Assembly (NCBI RefSeq): GCF_900176385.1
Contig: NZ_FWXN01000004.1
Span: 124,001 to 188,000, forward strand
Length of the DNA stretch: 64,000 nt
Source: Janibacter indicus
GTDB lineage: Bacteria > Actinomycetota > Actinomycetes > Actinomycetales > Dermatophilaceae
Reading direction: 5' to 3'
Below the pieces are notes generated by a model. That model worked only from the letters and a program-made list of their open reading frames with translations. It was not told where the DNA came from and did no database searches. Positions 26,809 through 38,978 of this stretch are shown here, one piece after another; the first letter of the stretch is position 1, and each line of letters opens with the position of its first letter. The translations under genes and the position numbers were made by a program.

Positions 26809-27834
26809 ATGCGGATGGCGTACCTGTTCGTCTCGAACGTCCAGCACGAGGAGGTCGCCCACCGCAGGGGTGAGGTGCCTTCCCACCGACTGTTCTTCGC
26901 GGTCGAGCTGCGAGAGCTCGGCCATGACGTCCACCTGTGTCCGTGGCGGGTGCCCTCCTGGGTGCCCGGTGCTGCGCAGTGGTGGAAGGTCGCCCAAGCC
27001 ATCTGGTGTGCGGTGATCCAGGGTCGCCTCGATGCCGTGGTCTGCACGCACGAGGCGGCGGCCAATGCTCCCTTGCTGCTGAAGGCCATGGGCGTCCTCC
27101 GGGTGCCCGTCGTTGTCCTGACTGTTGCGGCCACCGGCGAGCCCTACCGCGCGGACGACCTCGCGGGCCGGGTCCGGCGCCGGCTTCTGCGGGAGGCGGA
27201 CCGCCTCTGCACCTTCAGCTCGGCCCAGGTCCGGCAACTCGCCGAGATCCTCGGCATCGACGAGCGCCGCGTGTCCTTCGTCCCGCTCGGCGTCGACACC
27301 GACTTCTTCCGTCCCCGGGTCGGCAGGCCACGCCTGGACTACGTGCTCGCGGTGGGCACGAACGAGGGCAAGGACTACCCGACGCTCGTGCGGGCGCTCT
27401 CGCCGGGTGAGCGCCTCGTGGTCGTCACCGACGAGGACAACATCAGCCAGGCTCGGGCCGTGATGTCGGACCAGGACGTCACCTTTCGCTCCCACGTGCC
27501 GATCAGTGAGCTGCGTGAGATGTACCTCGAGTGCCGGGTCATGGTCCTACCGCTGCGGGACATCGGCATCTCCACCGGCCAAACGGTTCTGCTCGAGAAC
27601 CTCGCCGCCGGGACGCCGGTGGTCGTCAGCGACATCCCGGCCGTCGCCGACTACGTCGGTGGGGGAGCCAACCCGGTCGTCGTGCCGCCGGGCGACGTCG
27701 CTGGTCTCCGGCGGGCACTCCAGTCGGTGGGCTCGGCCGGTGCCGACGACACGACCCCACCCAGGTCCGCCAAGGACTCGGCCGACCTGTTGGCCGGTCT
27801 CATCCGCCGGGAGACCGTCCGCGGTTCGAGCTGA
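26809..27834 (+). CDS. family 4 glycosyltransferase
   Basis: A 341-residue GT-B protein. The C-terminal nucleotide-sugar domain shows VLAVGTNEGKDYPTLVRAL (about 184-202) and GISTGQTVLLENLAAGTPVV (about 249-268), the usual glutamate-containing motif region of GT4 enzymes. The N-terminal acceptor domain is less conserved. The start ATG has GGGAGGAG seven bases upstream. TACTCT at 26770-26775 may be its -10 box. It faces the convergent GT4 gene at 27845, ten bases away. Substrate unknown. Confidence 0.85.
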   Translation: MRMAYLFVSNVQHEEVAHRRGEVPSHRLFFAVELRELGHDVHLCPWRVPSWVPGAAQWWKVAQAIWCAVIQGRLDAVVCTHEAAANAPLLLKAMGVLRVPVVVLTVAATGEPYRADDLAGRVRRRLLREADRLCTFSSAQVRQLAEILGIDERRVSFVPLGVDTDFFRPRVGRPRLDYVLAVGTNEGKDYPTLVRALSPGERLVVVTDEDNISQARAVMSDQDVTFRSHVPISELREMYLECRVMVLPLRDIGISTGQTVLLENLAAGTPVVVSDIPAVADYVGGGANPVVVPPGDVAGLRRALQSVGSAGADDTTPPRSAKDSADLLAGLIRRETVRGSS

Positions 27835-27844
27835 CGGCGCCGGG

Positions 27845-28888
27845 TCAGCCTGCGAGCGAGGCCCACACCGCCGCATGCTGGGCCAGGCTCCGCTCCCAGG
27901 TGAGGTGAGCAGCACGACGGCGGCCGCGTGCCGCGATGGTGGCGACCTCCGGGTCGTTCGACGTGGCATCGATGATCCCCTGCGCGAGGGACGTGCTGTC
28001 CGGCTCGACGAGCAGAGCCCCGTCGCCGACGACCTCAGGCAGGGAACTGGTGGCGGCGGCGACCACGGTGGTGCCGACGGCCATGCCCTCGAGCGCGGGG
28101 AAGCCGAAGCCCTCGTACAGGGAGGGGACGATGACCGCCTCAGCAGCAGCCATCAGGCCCGGCATGAGATCGACGGCGACCATGCCGGTCAGGATCACGC
28201 CGGGTTGGTGGGCGAAGAGTGCCTGACGGCATGGGTGTGGGGGGCCGGTCAGGACGAGAGTGAGGTCTGGACGAGCCCGGTGGACCGCCGGCCAGGCGTG
28301 GGCGAGTCCGGCGAGGTTCTTGCGTTCGGACGCGCCCCCGGTGGTCATCACGAAGGGACGAGTGATGCCCAGTAGCGCGAGCGCCTCGGCCGAGGCTGGT
28401 GCCGCATCGAGGAAGCGTGGGTCGACTCCGTGGTGGATGACGTGCGGGTCCTCGATGCCCAGGAGATCGACCGCCTCCGAAGCACTGAAGTGCGAGACGC
28501 AGATGACGGCCGCGGCGCGACGGATCTCCTGGGCGGCGGCCGGGACGGGAGGCGACTCGTCGGGGTACTTCCACGCGACGACGTCGTGGAGGGTGATGAC
28601 GTCCACGGGCGCCGGTGGCAGTTCTAGGTTCATGCGGTGGACGACGGCGTTGCCGGGGTGGATGGCACGGCCCACGGCCCGCCGCGCCGCCACGGGCGCC
28701 CGCGCCACCTGCGCCATCGGCAGCCGATGCGTGCCTGCCAAGGGCGAGCGGAGGGACCGGACGACGGCCTCGCTCGTGGTCCACCCGGCGGGCAGGGCCG
28801 CAGCGGCACGGGCGAGAACCTGCTGCTCGTAAACGCCCGTGCCCAGCAGATCGGCTGCAGCCGTGCGTGCAATCCTCAGGTGGGGCAT
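27845..28888 (-). CDS. family 4 glycosyltransferase
   Basis: A 347-residue GT-B enzyme with HDVVAWKYPDE (about 101-111) and VICVSHFSASEAV (about 130) in the acceptor half, and FVMTTGGASERKNLAGLAHA (about 180-199) and PSLYEGFGFPALEGMAVGT (about 258-276) in the donor half, close to mannosyltransferases of the WbaZ/RfaG type. The ATG at 28888 has GGAAG five bases upstream. It diverges from the next GT4 gene with only 31 bases between starts, so their promoters must overlap coding sequence. Substrate unknown. Confidence 0.87.
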   Translation of the reverse strand: MPHLRIARTAAADLLGTGVYEQQVLARAAAALPAGWTTSEAVVRSLRSPLAGTHRLPMAQVARAPVAARRAVGRAIHPGNAVVHRMNLELPPAPVDVITLHDVVAWKYPDESPPVPAAAQEIRRAAAVICVSHFSASEAVDLLGIEDPHVIHHGVDPRFLDAAPASAEALALLGITRPFVMTTGGASERKNLAGLAHAWPAVHRARPDLTLVLTGPPHPCRQALFAHQPGVILTGMVAVDLMPGLMAAAEAVIVPSLYEGFGFPALEGMAVGTTVVAAATSSLPEVVGDGALLVEPDSTSLAQGIIDATSNDPEVATIAARGRRRAAHLTWERSLAQHAAVWASLAG

Positions 28889-28919
28889 GCACTCTTCCGT
28901 TCCTCAGGGGGTGACTGCC

Positions 28920-30107
28920 ATGATGGCCCCCGTGGGTGGGGCGAAGGGGGCATCCGTGTCCAAGGGTAGGCCGCGGCGCGTGGCGCTCATCGCATCGTCG
29001 TACCACCCGTACGTCGGCGGCGTGGAGGAGCACGTCCGGCAGCTCGCGCGAGAGCTGCATCGTCAGGGCGTCAGCGCAGAGGTGTGGACGGTCGACCGTG
29101 GTGAGCACCTCGGCGAGCAGGCCGTCGATGGGATCACCGTGAGGTACCTCCCGACACCGCTACCTGCTGCACAGGTGGGTGCCGTGCTCAGGTTCGTGGC
29201 GGCCCTGCCGGTTGCTGCTCGCTCGTGGTCCAGGGCCATGCGTCAGTTTCGTCCCGACGTTCTCCACGTGCACTGCTTCGGGCCCAACGGGGTGTACGCA
29301 CTCGCGGCTCATGCCATCGCCCGGACCCCACTCGTAGTGACCACGCACGGAGAGACCTTTGCCGATGACCACGGCGCCTACGACCGATCGGCCCTGCTGC
29401 GGATGGCGCTGCGCCGTTCGGTGGTCCGCGCGGTCGCCGTGACCGCGCCGGCCGAGTTCGTGCTGGCCGACCTGCGGGCCCGCTTCGGCCTGAGGGAGGG
29501 TGTCGTGGTCCCCAACGGTATCGACCCGCACCCGCAAGCGATGGAGCCGGTGGACCTGCCGCCCGGTCGACCGGTGGTGCTCGGTGTCGGTCGAGTCGAG
29601 CACATGAAGGGGTTCGACCTGCTGCTGGACGCCGCCGCTGATCCTCGGTTGGCCGGCGTCCAGGTGGTCATCGGCGGCGATGGCACCGACGCCGAGCGGC
29701 TGCGGGCACTGGCTCGCGCGGCCGGCATCTCCGAGCGGGTGCACCTGCTGGGTCGCCTGAGTCCGAGGCAGGTGGCCACGGCGATGTCACACGCCGATGT
29801 GGTCGTGGTGCCGAGCCGCCGGGAGGCCTTCGGGCTGGTGGCCCTCGAAGCATGGCGGGCTGGGACGCCACTCGTGGGCACGGTTCACGGGGGGATGCCG
29901 GAGTTCGTGTCCGACGGTGTCGATGGTGTGCTGGTCGACCCCATCGACTCCTCGGCACTTGCCGGTGCGGTCGCCGCGCTCCTTGCAGACCCGGTCACGG
30001 CGGCGGCCCTCGCGGCGGCGGGCAGCGCCCGGTGCGAAGAGTTCTCGTGGCAGGCCGTGGCTGACCTGTACTGCGACCTGTACGAGGCCGGAGGCCGTGA
30101 TGCCTGA
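28920..30107 (+). CDS. family 4 glycosyltransferase
   Basis: A 395-residue GT-B enzyme. The acceptor domain begins RVALIASSYHPYVGGVEEHV (about 22-41), the common Gly-Gly loop of GT4 proteins. The donor domain has VVLGVGRVEHMKGFDLLLDA (about 219-238) and VVPSRREAFGLVALEAWRAG (about 301-320). I chose the ATG at 28920 (a second ATG follows directly), 8-9 bases behind AGGGGG; a GTG at 28956 also fits. It is followed by a pyruvyltransferase whose start overlaps its stop, so the two form an operon. Confidence 0.86.
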   Translation: MMAPVGGAKGASVSKGRPRRVALIASSYHPYVGGVEEHVRQLARELHRQGVSAEVWTVDRGEHLGEQAVDGITVRYLPTPLPAAQVGAVLRFVAALPVAARSWSRAMRQFRPDVLHVHCFGPNGVYALAAHAIARTPLVVTTHGETFADDHGAYDRSALLRMALRRSVVRAVAVTAPAEFVLADLRARFGLREGVVVPNGIDPHPQAMEPVDLPPGRPVVLGVGRVEHMKGFDLLLDAAADPRLAGVQVVIGGDGTDAERLRALARAAGISERVHLLGRLSPRQVATAMSHADVVVVPSRREAFGLVALEAWRAGTPLVGTVHGGMPEFVSDGVDGVLVDPIDSSALAGAVAALLADPVTAAALAAAGSARCEEFSWQAVADLYCDLYEAGGRDA

Positions 30108-31017
30108 CCGTTTGGGCGATCGCGTCTGGCCCTACGACTCCGCCAGCAGGCGCCGCGCGCGCTCGTTGTGGCGAGTGGCTACCGCCGCTGCGCGGTCGCG
30201 GTCGATGGAGCCGATGATCCTGCCCGCCTACTGGTGGAACGGACACCCCAACTTCGGCGATGCGCTCACGCCGTGGATCCTCGCGCGGTACGGAGTCGTC
30301 GCGGTCCACACGCCTCCTGACAGGGCTCGTGCCTCAGGGGTCGGCAGCATCGTCGAACAGCTGCAGTCAGACTTCAGCGGGACAATCTGGGGCTCGGGAT
30401 TGCTGCACGGTGACCCGCTGGAGCTCCCGCAGGCTCGGGTCCTCGCGGTGCGCGGTCCGCTGACCAAGGCGGCGCTGGGTATCGAGGAGGACGTGGCGCT
30501 GGGCGATCCCGGACTGCTCGTGGGGCGATGGGCGTCGCGCGGCAGGGCCCGTTGGAGGATCGGCATCGTGCCGCACGGGGTGCACCGCGAGGACCCGTCG
30601 TTGCAGGATCTGGTCGCCCGGCGCGTGCGTGGAGCCACGGTCGTGGATGTCCGTCGAGGCCCCGGGGCAGTCATCCGGCACATCTCGCACTGCTCTGCCG
30701 TGCTCACCACCTCCCTACACGGACTGGTGGTGGCCGACGCCTTGGGGATCCCTGCTGCGTGGACCCAGCGCCACCCTCCGCTGTGGGGTGGCGACTTCAA
30801 GTTCCGTGACTACGAAGCCGTCGTGACACCGGGGCGCAGCCGAGAGATCCGAACCGACGGGGTCCTGTCATCGACGGACCTGCTCGCGGCCATGGCGCTC
30901 CCGGACACCGAGGCCCGGGAGGAGTCGATCGCCCGCGTGGAGGAGACCATCCGGGATCTGCCCGTGTCACGTGAGAGCGTGTGGCGAGTGCAGGCCATGC
31001 GGCGGGGACACCGCTGA
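30100..31017 (+). CDS. polysaccharide pyruvyltransferase family protein
   Basis: A 305-residue protein of the PS_pyruv_trans family, which adds a pyruvyl ketal from phosphoenolpyruvate to a sugar. Recognisable parts are AYWWNGHPNFGDALTPWIL (the Asn-x-Gly-Asp N-terminal motif, about 44-62), IWGSGLLHGD (about 97), VRGPLTKAALG (about 117) and LTTSLHGLVVADALGIPAAW (about 204-223, with the conserved Ser-x-His). The ATG at 30100 has GGAGG five bases upstream and overlaps the GT4 stop. A second, unrelated-looking pyruvyltransferase lies at 43423. Confidence 0.85.
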   Translation: MPDRLGDRVWPYDSASRRRARSLWRVATAAARSRSMEPMILPAYWWNGHPNFGDALTPWILARYGVVAVHTPPDRARASGVGSIVEQLQSDFSGTIWGSGLLHGDPLELPQARVLAVRGPLTKAALGIEEDVALGDPGLLVGRWASRGRARWRIGIVPHGVHREDPSLQDLVARRVRGATVVDVRRGPGAVIRHISHCSAVLTTSLHGLVVADALGIPAAWTQRHPPLWGGDFKFRDYEAVVTPGRSREIRTDGVLSSTDLLAAMALPDTEAREESIARVEETIRDLPVSRESVWRVQAMRRGHR

Positions 31018-31048
31018 CCGGGCTTACGTGGTGTGCCTCGCCCCCTGG

Positions 31049-32263
31049 TCAGGTCCTGGGCGTGATCGCCGCACGGGTCCTGCGCGCCCAGGCCATGGCG
31101 CCCCGTGACCGACGAAGCGCCTGACCGCGCATGATCGAGCGTCGGGGCCACACCCAGCCACGCAGAGCGGCCTCAGCAATCATCTCCGCCTCGTAGGGCT
31201 CAGACGGAGCGGCCAGCACCTCGGCCATGTAGGCGGCGCGCTGGCGAACACGCCACGGACGGAATACCTGGGGGGTGAACCTGCCGAGGCCGCCCACGAT
31301 CTCCAGCGTGAGCATCGTCCTCATGCACTTCTCGCACTGCGAGCAGTTGATGGGGGGTCCGTCGACCTCGTGGATGCACACGTCGAGGAACGGCCGCAGG
31401 TCAGCGGGGAGATCTGCCACGGCCAGGGTCTTGGCGACCCTGGGCTCGAGGCCGGTGATCCGGGCGGTCAGGCGGGCTGAAGAGAGGAGCGGCAGGGCGA
31501 GGGGCTCCATCTCGGCCGAGTCCGGCGAGGGGTGGATCCCGACCGGGTCGAGCGACGTGGATGCGCTGTAGAGCCATGTGCCGATGCCGGACGCGAGGAC
31601 GTGCGCGGCGGCAGCATTGCGCATGAACCCGGTCTGGAGGAACGCGGTCCTCGTGTAGGCCTCGTCGAGGCGGAAGTGCTCGTCGAGATTGCTGTCGAGG
31701 TCGATCAGCGGCAGTCCGAGTGTGCCGGTCGCTCTCTGGACCCTGGCCAGCCGCTTCTGGAAGAGCGCGGTGGAGCCGGGTGAGGATCCGTGCGAGCCGA
31801 CGTTGTTGAACAGGAGGTGAGTCAGGCGACGAACACCTGGATCCGGGTCGAGGTGGTGCCGGACCAGGGCGGCGAACGAATCGACGCCTCCGGAGAACCC
31901 CATCCCGACGCCGGGGGAGCGGTAGGTGGCATCATCGAGCTCAGAGCACTCCACGTGGATCCGTCGGTACTCCGGATAGGTGCGACAGACGACGTGCTGG
32001 ACGAGGTCCAGGGCGGAGTACAGGTCAGTTGAGACGCGTCCGTCGACCTGCAGGTCCCGGCCCTGCCGCATGGCCGGCAGAAGTAGGCCCAGGAGGGCGG
32101 GGTCCGCCACGGGAGAGAGCATGTCGTGGGCTGACGCGGGAACGCTGAACCACAGGTCATCGGTGGTCGAGCCGCGGACCCGGCTGGTCCAGATCGCCCG
32201 GTCGCCCTCAAGTCGAACTTCCGGAGCTCCGGTCGCCATGACCTCCGACACCTGGACCGCCAC
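31049..32263 (-). CDS. PP-loop (ATP pyrophosphatase-type) protein of unknown function
   Basis: The 404-residue protein has a PP-loop GMGFSGGVDSFAALVRHH (about 122-139), which binds ATP and adenylates a substrate in N-type ATP pyrophosphatases such as asparagine synthase, QueC and tRNA-thiolation enzymes. Near the C-terminus INCSQCEKCMRTM (about 310-322) gives a C-x2-C-x2-C cluster that could hold zinc, as in QueC, but the rest does not look like QueC. It starts with GTG at 32263 (an ATG at 32239 is also possible) and lies 29 bases after the flippase gene on the same strand. The role is probably an amide- or amino-forming modification of a sugar in this locus (inference). Confidence 0.7.
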   Translation of the reverse strand: MAVQVSEVMATGAPEVRLEGDRAIWTSRVRGSTTDDLWFSVPASAHDMLSPVADPALLGLLLPAMRQGRDLQVDGRVSTDLYSALDLVQHVVCRTYPEYRRIHVECSELDDATYRSPGVGMGFSGGVDSFAALVRHHLDPDPGVRRLTHLLFNNVGSHGSSPGSTALFQKRLARVQRATGTLGLPLIDLDSNLDEHFRLDEAYTRTAFLQTGFMRNAAAAHVLASGIGTWLYSASTSLDPVGIHPSPDSAEMEPLALPLLSSARLTARITGLEPRVAKTLAVADLPADLRPFLDVCIHEVDGPPINCSQCEKCMRTMLTLEIVGGLGRFTPQVFRPWRVRQRAAYMAEVLAAPSEPYEAEMIAEAALRGWVWPRRSIMRGQALRRSRGAMAWARRTRAAITPRT

Positions 32264-32292
32264 CTTTCACCCTCGTGCGCTTCGACGGGACG

Positions 32293-33855
32293 TCACCTGA
32301 TGACGAGCCCGAGTGTAGTGCGCGACAGCCGCTGCAAATTGGCCGGCAGGACGCGTTGCAGGGTAGCGGAATCGCCCACAGAGAGGCCGGTCGCGACGAC
32401 CTTGAGGAGGAGTACGTAGATGCCGCCGGCGCAGAGAGCTGCGGTCAGTGCGGCGGCGAGCAGCTGCACAGTCCCCGAAGGGTTGGCCAGGCCCGCCACG
32501 ACGTGGACGATCACCGCCGTCACGGACGCGACGACGGTGGCCCGAAAGGTCCCGAGGAACTCGAGGCGCCCGACCATGAAGCTCTCCGTCTCACGTGCCG
32601 CCAGCCACACGATGCGCGTGAGCACCACGGCAACCTTCGCGATAACCGCCCCCCAGGCTCCGAAGAAGGGGATGGCGATCAGCGCCAGCACGGTGGCAGC
32701 GACGGCAGAGAGCAGATTGACCATCAGGACGCTGCTGCCCTGCAGGCGCGCCGTGACAAAGGCCTGCATCGGGAACGTGAGCACCAGGAAGCCGGAGACC
32801 ACGGTGAGTGCCAGCACCAGGTCAGCGGCTGATGCGAAGGCGTCGCCGTAGAGCGTGGGGACGAGGATCGCGAGGACCGGGCCACCGATGGCAACCACGA
32901 ACCCTCCGAGCACGCCGCCAATGCGCGCCGTGCGACGGAAGGCGTCCTGGACGGCGTCGATGTCGACCTCTCTCAGGGCGGACACCGCCGGGGTGAGCGG
33001 GTTGAGCAAGGCGAGCGCCGGGGCCATCAGGTGACCGGCCAGCCCGAAGGCCACCGCATAGAGTCCCACCTGCTCTGCGGTGGACAGCGCCTCCAGGATC
33101 ACCACCTCGGAGCGATTCAGCGCGATGGCGCTCACGACGCCCGACGCGCCGATCGGCAGGGCAAATCTCCAAAAGCCTGGCGGCATCCCGGTCGGGAACC
33201 GTGGTGCGAGCAGTGCGACCCGGTAGTGCCGGTCGACCAGAGCGAGCGCCGCGATGACCCCGAGTCCGCCGACGACCATGCGCGTGGCCCACACGACGTC
33301 GGCCTTCGGCAGGAGGAACGCGGCGGTCAGCACGGCGCCCTGCATCACGATGTTGACCGCCATGGCCAGACGCGCTTCGGGGGCCGTGTCGTTCTGGATC
33401 GTCAGCGCTGCACCCGCGCCTCCGAATCCCGCAGGGATCCAGATGCCGAAGAGGATGGCGAGGACAAGGAGGGCCACGGGAACGTCCCCGAGCTGCAGCA
33501 CAAGAAGGGTCAGGACGGGGGCGCCGATCAGCAGCCGAAATCCCTGGCTACGACTCAGGAGCGACCGGACCTCGGATCGGTCGCCGCGTGAGTGTGCCTT
33601 CGCGCCGAACTGGACCAGACCGTCGCCGACGCCGGCGAGGACGACCACCCCGGCGATCTCCATGACCAGGGTGAGGTAGGCGACGCGTCCGTAACCTTCC
33701 ACACCGAGCAGGCGGGCGAGGAGGACGTTGACCACGAAGGCAAGGGGGAGTGACACCAGCACATGGATCATGGTCCACATGGCGCCGCTCACGGCTCTTG
33801 TCTCGAGGTCCCGGCGGCCGAGCCTGCCGGGCCCGGGGCCAGAGCCCGTGGTCAT
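32293..33855 (-). CDS. oligosaccharide flippase (Wzx/MOP family)
   Basis: A 520-residue protein with about 14 membrane helices. The N-terminal amphipathic segment RRDLETRAVSGAMWTMIHVL followed by LLARLLGVEGYGRVAYLTLV is the standard start of RfbX/MurJ-like flippases; VNLLSAVAATVLALIAIPFF is the typical second-half helix pair. It would move the lipid-linked repeat unit across the membrane for the Wzy-like polymerase. I use the ATG at 33855, just before the first conserved helix, with AGGA seven bases upstream; the frame stays open to 33954. The PP-loop gene follows in the same operon. Confidence 0.88.
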   Translation of the reverse strand: MTTGSGPGPGRLGRRDLETRAVSGAMWTMIHVLVSLPLAFVVNVLLARLLGVEGYGRVAYLTLVMEIAGVVVLAGVGDGLVQFGAKAHSRGDRSEVRSLLSRSQGFRLLIGAPVLTLLVLQLGDVPVALLVLAILFGIWIPAGFGGAGAALTIQNDTAPEARLAMAVNIVMQGAVLTAAFLLPKADVVWATRMVVGGLGVIAALALVDRHYRVALLAPRFPTGMPPGFWRFALPIGASGVVSAIALNRSEVVILEALSTAEQVGLYAVAFGLAGHLMAPALALLNPLTPAVSALREVDIDAVQDAFRRTARIGGVLGGFVVAIGGPVLAILVPTLYGDAFASAADLVLALTVVSGFLVLTFPMQAFVTARLQGSSVLMVNLLSAVAATVLALIAIPFFGAWGAVIAKVAVVLTRIVWLAARETESFMVGRLEFLGTFRATVVASVTAVIVHVVAGLANPSGTVQLLAAALTAALCAGGIYVLLLKVVATGLSVGDSATLQRVLPANLQRLSRTTLGLVIR

Positions 33856-33991
33856 GTCGACGTCCTGGTCGGCAGGCCCCGGCGCGGATCGTCGTCCACC
33901 CGGACCGGGGTGGCACGCTGCACAATCGTCACGGGTCGATCGTTGCACGGACATCCCCCGCGAGGCCGGTTACCTCACCCCGCTCCGCGGG

Positions 33992-33997
33992 TAGGCT
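33992..33997 (+). promoter_or_regulatory. -10 box for leaderless GT4-GT4 gene
   Basis: TAGGCT fits TANNNT and ends six bases before the ATG at 34004, the same spacing as for purN, and there is no Shine-Dalgarno. A leaderless transcript is likely. No good -35 is seen. Confidence 0.4.
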
Positions 33998-34003
33998 CCA
34001 CGC

Positions 34004-37328
<3,325 letters not shown>

Positions 37329-37330
37329 TC

Positions 37331-37864
37331 GTGGCGGTCCACGGCGTGTCCATCGCGATCCCCGAGCCCTGGGGGTCGCAGCTGCAGCAGCAGCGCGAGG
37401 ACGTCGGCGACCCGATGGCCCGGGCGATTCCGCCCCACGTCACGCTCATGCCGCCGACCGAGGTCCCCGACCGCGAGCTTGCGGCCTTCACCCACCACCT
37501 CGGGTCCGTCGCCTCGGCGCACGGCCCCTTCACGATGCAGCTGCGGGGCACCGGAACCTTTCGCCCGGTGAGCCCCGTGGTCTTCGTCCAGGTGGCCCGG
37601 GGGATCCCGATGTGCGAGCGGCTCGAGCAGGCCGTGCGGCGCGGGCCCGTCGTGCGCGAACTCGAGTTCCCCTACCACCCGCACGTCACGATCGCCCACC
37701 AGGTAAGCGATGCCCAGCTCGACGAGGCCTTTGGGGCGCTCGCGACCTTCGACGCGACCTTCGAGGTGACCGACTTCCACCTCTACGAGCACGGTGACGA
37801 CGGCGTGTGGCGCCCCATGACCGACTTCGCGCTCAGTGGGGAGCCTCTGCAGCCTTCATCGTGA
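37331..37864 (+). CDS. 2'-5' RNA ligase family protein
   Basis: A 177-residue protein with the two HxT/S motifs of the 2H phosphoesterase superfamily: PHVTLMPP (about 36-43) and PHVTIAHQV (about 116-124). Members hydrolyse or ligate 2'-5' or cyclic phosphate bonds in RNA or nucleotides; the natural substrate of bacterial forms is often unclear. It starts with GTG two bases behind the trpS stop, a position often seen in actinobacteria. The last 32 bases overlap the 3' end of the convergent MarR gene. Confidence 0.85.
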   Translation: MAVHGVSIAIPEPWGSQLQQQREDVGDPMARAIPPHVTLMPPTEVPDRELAAFTHHLGSVASAHGPFTMQLRGTGTFRPVSPVVFVQVARGIPMCERLEQAVRRGPVVRELEFPYHPHVTIAHQVSDAQLDEAFGALATFDATFEVTDFHLYEHGDDGVWRPMTDFALSGEPLQPSS

Positions 37865-38324
37865 GGTGCCCCTCCGGGTCGAGCCGGTCGAGGACGGCCG
37901 AGCAGATGTCGGACAGCTGGCCGACCTGCTCCGGGGTGAGTGCGTCGAGGACCTCCTCGCGCACGAGCGACACGTGACCTGGGGCGGCCGCGACGATCGT
38001 CTCCCAGCCCGCGTCGGTGAGCGTGGCGTCGGTGGCCCGCGCGTCGGTCTGGCTGGGTCGCCGGACGAGCAGCCCGCGCTCCTCGAGACGCCGCGCGACG
38101 TGCGACAGGCGGGGGAGGGTGGCCTGGGTCCGCTGGGCCAGCCACGACATGCGCAGCGTGCGCTCGGGTGCCTCGGAGAGCATCGCGAGCACCTGGTACT
38201 CGAAGTGCGTCAGGGCCGAGTCACGCCGCAGCTGAGCGTCCAGACGCGATGGCAGCAGCTCCGCCAGGGCGATGAGGCGAAGCCACGCCGTCAGCTCGTC
38301 GTCGGTGAGCCAGCGCGGTTCCAT
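37833..38324 (-). CDS. MarR-family transcriptional regulator
   Basis: A 163-residue winged-helix repressor. The DNA-binding part (about 45-110) includes LTHFEYQVLAMLSEAPERTL, RMSWLAQRTQATLPRLSHVA (recognition helix) and the wing RLEERGLLVRRPSQTDARAT with the conserved Asp-x-Arg; the ends are dimerisation helices. I chose the ATG at 38324 because the longer frame to 38360 would cover a perfect palindrome at 38343-38358 that is probably its operator. The ligand is unknown. It diverges from the RfbC-like gene at 38389, its likely second target. Confidence 0.85.
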   Translation of the reverse strand: MEPRWLTDDELTAWLRLIALAELLPSRLDAQLRRDSALTHFEYQVLAMLSEAPERTLRMSWLAQRTQATLPRLSHVARRLEERGLLVRRPSQTDARATDATLTDAGWETIVAAAPGHVSLVREEVLDALTPEQVGQLSDICSAVLDRLDPEGHLTMKAAEAPH

Positions 38325-38342
38325 CCGGTCATTCTGTCCCGT

Positions 38343-38358
38343 GCTTGTCGGGACAAGC
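38343..38358. promoter_or_regulatory. MarR-type operator palindrome
   Basis: GCTTGTC-GG-GACAAGC is a perfect inverted repeat with seven-base arms in the 64-base gap between the divergent MarR and RfbC-like genes. MarR proteins usually bind such 16-20 bp palindromes over their own promoter. The site could therefore repress both genes. Confidence 0.65.
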
Positions 38359-38388
38359 AACCGGGGTCAGGCACGGCATACTCGGTGC

Positions 38389-38955
38389 ATGGACGTCACG
38401 CACACGTCGATCCGGGGGGTCCTCGTCCTCACGCCGACCCCGCACCGGGACGATCGCGGCTTCTTCTCACGGACCTTCGACGCCGCCGTGGTCGCCTCGG
38501 CGGGCATCGACCCGCACGGCTTCGTCCAGGACTCCGTCTCCAGGTCCGCATCGGGCGTGGTGCGTGGGTTGCACGTCCGCGTCGGAGCGGGGGAGTCCAA
38601 GCTCGTGCGGTGCTCTCGGGGGGCGATCTTCGACGTGGTGGTCGACCTGCGGCCCGGCTCGCCCACGTACCTGCGGTGGCTCCCCTTCGAGCTCGACGAC
38701 GAGACCCCGCGCTCCGTGTACATACCGGCTGGGTGCGCCCACGGCTTCCAGGCGCTCACCGGGCCGGCGGACATCAGTTACCGGATCGACCGTCAGCACG
38801 ACCCCGCGGAGGACCTCACGATCTCCTTCCGGGACCCGCAGCTGGACATCCCGTGGCCGTTACCGGTGACCCTGGCCTCGGATCGGGATCTGGGCGCGCC
38901 GCCCATAGACCAGCTGGGCGAACGTCTGGCGATGATCGCCCCTGAGCTGCGCTGA
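38389..38955 (+). CDS. dTDP-4-dehydrorhamnose 3,5-epimerase family (RfbC-like)
   Basis: A 188-residue cupin-fold epimerase. Active-site features are DDRGFFSRTFD (about 23-33), VVRGLHVRVGAGESKLVRC (about 57-75, catalytic His in GLH), GAIFDVVVDLRPGSPT (about 79-94) and YIPAGCAHGFQALT (about 110-123). RfbC inverts C3 and C5 of 4-keto-6-deoxy nucleotide sugars. No rfbA, rfbB or rfbD is in the window, so it may act on the CDP-linked sugar of the neighbouring operon or on dTDP sugars made elsewhere. It stands alone on the plus strand, converging on the DUF4910 gene, and shares a control region with the MarR gene. Confidence 0.85.
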   Translation: MDVTHTSIRGVLVLTPTPHRDDRGFFSRTFDAAVVASAGIDPHGFVQDSVSRSASGVVRGLHVRVGAGESKLVRCSRGAIFDVVVDLRPGSPTYLRWLPFELDDETPRSVYIPAGCAHGFQALTGPADISYRIDRQHDPAEDLTISFRDPQLDIPWPLPVTLASDRDLGAPPIDQLGERLAMIAPELR

Positions 38956-38978
38956 CCAGCTTCTGCTGGGTGCCCCCC

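Noticed and set aside
38325-38360. Longer start for the MarR gene
   Set aside because: It would translate through the perfect palindrome that is probably the operator, and the added residues do not look like part of the domain.
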